Source: UBA4479 sp963974935 (lineage in GTDB: Bacteria; Pseudomonadota; Alphaproteobacteria; Rhodospirillales; Casp-alpha2). From it: a stretch of 64,000 nucleotides of DNA. The position numbers and the translations under genes are program-made. Where the stretch lies: contig CAXBEV010000008.1 in NCBI GenBank assembly GCA_963974935.1, forward strand, positions 1 through 64,000. Direction: 5' to 3'. This document shows positions 61,504 to 64,000 of this stretch, piece by piece. The notes under the pieces were generated by a model. It saw only the letters and a list, made by a program, of their open reading frames with translations, was not told where the DNA came from and did no database searches. The number at the start of each line of letters is the position of its first letter. Within the stretch, counting starts at the first letter, position 1.

Positions 61504-61584
61504 GGTTTTGGCACTTATACCTTCAGCCTTAATCTCGCCTGAAAGGCGCACGTAACAAAACCGTCATAACAAAACCGAATACAC

Positions 61585-61857
61585 ATGGATAGAAACGCGC
61601 ATGCGATGACCGAGTCCGCGAACACCAAAAAACAATCATTGGATATCACCGGGTTGATTTGCCCGATGACGTTCGTGCGCACAAAACTCGCCTTAGAAAA
61701 ATTATCACCAGGCGACATTTTAGAGGTCACATTAAAAGGGTCTGAGCCGTTGAATAATGTGCCGAGATCAGCCCGCCAACATGGTCATTCGGTACTCTCG
61801 ATCACCGAACGCGATGATGGCGCATATCTTGTTGTTATCCGCCGCGAGGCCGTTTAG
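61585..61857 (+). CDS. TusA-like sulfurtransferase
   Basis: The 90-aa SirA/TusA-fold protein has LDITGLICPMTFVRTKLALE with the active Cys, then LSPGDILEVTLKGSEPLNNV and SVLSITERDDGAYLVVI. TusA-type proteins relay sulfur for tRNA thiolation or other pathways. CPM replaces the classical CPxP, which is common among non-TusA paralogues. The start may be ATG 61585 or 61606. It is divergent from mucR and convergent with tsaB. Confidence 0.85.
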   Translation: MDRNAHAMTESANTKKQSLDITGLICPMTFVRTKLALEKLSPGDILEVTLKGSEPLNNVPRSARQHGHSVLSITERDDGAYLVVIRREAV

Positions 61858-61863
61858 CCGTAC

Positions 61864-62538
61864 TTATGTACCCGGCATCGTAACATCAGGTGTGCGCAAA
61901 TAAATCGGATCAGGCAACGCTGTTTCGGGCGCGTCTAAAACATCAAAACCCAACGCAGCGACACTCTCTGCATTCGGCAGAATCGTGGCGGCGAGTAATG
62001 GCGCATCGACACGCATCCTCATTACCGCCGCCAGCCTAGGCGCGGCATCACCCGCCAAACACACGTGATCAAGCGCGCCCAGCCACGCCGGCACCGCGTC
62101 CGGCAACATCGCCGCCGCGTCTCGCAGTGCCTCACCATTTTGATCGAACACCTGCACATAGACATCATCACGTTTGGTCTCAATCGCGATCAGTGTCGCA
62201 GCGCCGTTCGGCACAAACGGTTTTGCCTGGCGCATCAACACATCAAAGGTCGTGATGCCGAGGCACGGAATACCTGCCGCAAGCGCATATGCCCGTGCCG
62301 CCGCAAGCCCAATCCGGATACCCGTGAAGGCGCCCGGACCAAGGGTCACCGCAACAGCAGCAATCGCGGAAAAATCAACCCCAGCCTCATCAAGAACGGC
62401 TTGCATCATCGGTGCCAGCGCTTCCGATTGACCGCGCGCCATTTCTGCAGCGCGCACACCGAGACAACGACCATTGCCATCAACCAAAGCCACTGAACAA
62501 CCGTGCGTCGCCGTATCAATGCCGAGAATAACCGTCAT
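61864..62538 (-). CDS. tsaB: tRNA t6A modification protein TsaB
   Basis: TsaB is the partner of TsaD in threonylcarbamoylation of A37. The 224-aa protein begins TVILGIDTATHGCSVALVDG and has GQSEALAPMMQAVLDEAG, then TLGPGAFTGIRIGLAAARAY and AIETKRDDVYVQVFD. No zinc site is expected. I took ATG 62538, matching the family start; ten extra residues upstream look untranslated. No rimI follows in this window. Confidence 0.93.
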   Translation of the reverse strand: MTVILGIDTATHGCSVALVDGNGRCLGVRAAEMARGQSEALAPMMQAVLDEAGVDFSAIAAVAVTLGPGAFTGIRIGLAAARAYALAAGIPCLGITTFDVLMRQAKPFVPNGAATLIAIETKRDDVYVQVFDQNGEALRDAAAMLPDAVPAWLGALDHVCLAGDAAPRLAAVMRMRVDAPLLAATILPNAESVAALGFDVLDAPETALPDPIYLRTPDVTMPGT

Positions 62539-62572
62539 GTGCACCGTCCGATCCGAGAATACATGCATTACT

Positions 62573-63937
62573 TTAAGTATAGAACAGGTGGCGCACCGCG
62601 ACTACGTAGGCGGCGACCACAGTACATGCTAAAAACACCACAGGCGGGCTCCAACGCCAAGCAATGATGTGACTCGGCTGGTTGACGACACGTGCCATGA
62701 ACAACGTGGTCGCTGAAAACGGCGAGACCATGGTCGACGTGCCCCACACCCCAAGCATCGCCATCGCCAACACTGCAGGCGGCATACCGATCACTTCCGG
62801 CGGCATCACCTCGCCCACCAAGATCGCCAAGATTACCGGGTGTAGGCCCGCCGCGCCCGCCAGCGTCATGCCGAAAATCAAACAAACAACGACAACGTCA
62901 CCGGTAATCCCGAACGACTGGAGTTGTGCTGAGATTATTTCAGGCGGCAATATTTTCGAAACGCCGACGCCGAGCACGGACGCTGCGACAAAGGCCACCG
63001 CTTCGTTGCGTAATTCCGGTAGATTAATAAAGATCCGCTTCGCCAGCGGCAACGCACCACCATGCCAACGTTGGCCCTTTTTCGCTTGAACCGCAGCCCA
63101 TGCCAACGCGAAAGGTGGCCCGATCACCCCCAGTGCAACCGGGATCGACAACCCGATGATCTCGTGCGTGCCCATCACGAGGATAATCAGCTGGATCAAG
63201 ACAATGGCGGCGCGCCCGATGGTCGAAAGCGTCAACGGCGCATCGTCTCGATGATCACTGGGATTAGGTTTTTCACGCAAGAAAAGGCGGTCATACCCCC
63301 AGCCGACAAGCAGCAGTATCATCGATAACACAAACCCGAGTGGCGCGATATCGATCCAGCTGACGCCTGGCACCGCGGTTAAGATCACGGCAACGCTAAC
63401 GTAAAACGGCCCCCAGGTGGATGCCACCGTAAAACCCATCATCAAGGCTAAGGATAATCGCTTCTTAAGGCGCTCGTCGGTTTGCTCGCCGGCCATGGTC
63501 GAGAGCAAGCTCATCGCCGCCAAGTTCAGCACCGAGCCCATGAAGTGGGCGCTCAACCACAAAATCGGGTAGCGTCGCCCTGCGGGTTGGCGCACCACGG
63601 CGTCACGAAGGGCCCGCAACGACGGACTGGTCACCGCCGGCTCACGCAGCCACGTGACCGCGAAGAACATCACCAAGAATATCTGCGCGCGTATCAAACC
63701 ATCGATCATTGCGCCGATAAGATCGCCGGCCAACCATGCCGCAAGCACGCCGATACCGGCGAGCAATAACCCCATGTTTCGCTGCAATGCCGGTGCGCGG
63801 CTGATTTCCAGACTAAGAAAAATAAGCGTGAGGAAGACGCCGATTTCATCGAGATACGGCACCACCCAAATGCGCGAGACAATCGCGACAACCGCAAGGA
63901 CCAGATATACGCTCGCAGAGACGAAATTGCGGTCCAA
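62573..63937 (-). CDS. Polytopic membrane protein, ion-transporter-like, substrate unknown
   Basis: The 454-aa protein has about 11-12 TM segments with two halves. Each half carries a Ser/Thr/Gly/Pro-rich re-entrant-like stretch: MMGFTVASTWGPFYVSVAV in the first and AMLGVWGTSTMVSPFSATTL in the second. A soluble loop lies near residues 220-240. This architecture is that of the ion transporter superfamily (anion, citrate or arsenite permease-like). I do not recognise a defined family or substrate. It ends 35 bp upstream of the tsaB start on the same strand. Confidence 0.75.
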   Translation of the reverse strand: MDRNFVSASVYLVLAVVAIVSRIWVVPYLDEIGVFLTLIFLSLEISRAPALQRNMGLLLAGIGVLAAWLAGDLIGAMIDGLIRAQIFLVMFFAVTWLREPAVTSPSLRALRDAVVRQPAGRRYPILWLSAHFMGSVLNLAAMSLLSTMAGEQTDERLKKRLSLALMMGFTVASTWGPFYVSVAVILTAVPGVSWIDIAPLGFVLSMILLLVGWGYDRLFLREKPNPSDHRDDAPLTLSTIGRAAIVLIQLIILVMGTHEIIGLSIPVALGVIGPPFALAWAAVQAKKGQRWHGGALPLAKRIFINLPELRNEAVAFVAASVLGVGVSKILPPEIISAQLQSFGITGDVVVVCLIFGMTLAGAAGLHPVILAILVGEVMPPEVIGMPPAVLAMAMLGVWGTSTMVSPFSATTLFMARVVNQPSHIIAWRWSPPVVFLACTVVAAYVVAVRHLFYT

Positions 63938-64000
63938 GTCGATCCCCTATGGCAGATCCCCTATGCAGGTCGCCAAAAATGCCGACGACGAACGCCGCAG

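Noticed and set aside
1..64000. CRISPR array or Cas genes
   Set aside because: No regularly spaced repeats and no Cas-like proteins were seen in any part of the window.

Overview
The window comes from an alphaproteobacterium, most likely in or near Rhodospirillales. Several lineage markers support this: GcrA, an Irr-type Fur protein, a MucR/Ros regulator, a SAM-II riboswitch in front of metZ, the fur-miaB-phoH-ybeY-corC-lnt and rimP-nusA-ylxR-infB-rbfA-truB-rpsO-pnp gene orders, and a fabABI-irr neighbourhood. Base composition is moderately GC-rich throughout. The exception is an AT-rich pocket at about 13.4-14.2 kb. I cannot assign a genus.

Layout. (1) 0.09-6.0 kb, host: tRNA-Arg(CCU), a PagL-like lipid A deacylase, proline iminopeptidase, a Nudix protein coupled to a small ACT-like protein, gcrA with a DnaA box ahead of its promoter, and methylmalonyl-CoA mutase. 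(2) 6.06-27.9 kb: a podovirus-type (T7-like) morphogenesis and lysis cassette, almost all on the minus strand. It holds portal, Bbp19-like protein, scaffold, capsid, peptidoglycan-binding proteins, a CPBP intramembrane protease, a SleB-type hydrolase, two paralogous tail fibres, spanin-like and holin genes, tail adaptor and nozzle proteins, an internal virion protein and the large terminase. No integrase, repressor, polymerase or replication gene is visible. The cassette is divided by intrinsic terminators that each lie only 30-45 nt before the next start codon. (3) 28.2-38.8 kb, host metabolism: tldD, a DUF3422 membrane protein, riboswitch-controlled metZ, a hydroxyacid reductase-pabB-pabC operon, an SH3 protein, and a rubrerythrin / Fe-S protein / DUF3501 redox set behind an Irr-box promoter. 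(4) 38.9-42.0 kb: irr and the fabA-fabB-fabI operon. (5) 42.2-51.6 kb: the transcription/translation operon. (6) 51.9-63.9 kb: trmB, metK, an XRE regulator, lnt-corC-ybeY-phoH-miaB, fur, mucR, a TusA-like protein, tsaB and a polytopic transporter-like protein.

How it fits together. The host blocks are classic core operons with many ATGA start-stop overlaps, which implies translational coupling. Regulation readable from sequence includes DnaA to gcrA, Irr to rubrerythrin, SAM to metZ, RNase III-type hairpins ahead of pnp, and a possible SD-sequestering leader at metK. The most unusual part is the phage cassette. Its virion genes are full length, yet it lacks every recognisable establishment or replication gene. 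It carries two tail fibres with swapped receptor-binding centres, a broken duplicate of a 69-aa gene, three peptidoglycan-binding-type proteins, a membrane protease and a counter-oriented three-TM gene. It could be a defective or split prophage, or a domesticated particle-forming element. The sequence alone does not decide between these.
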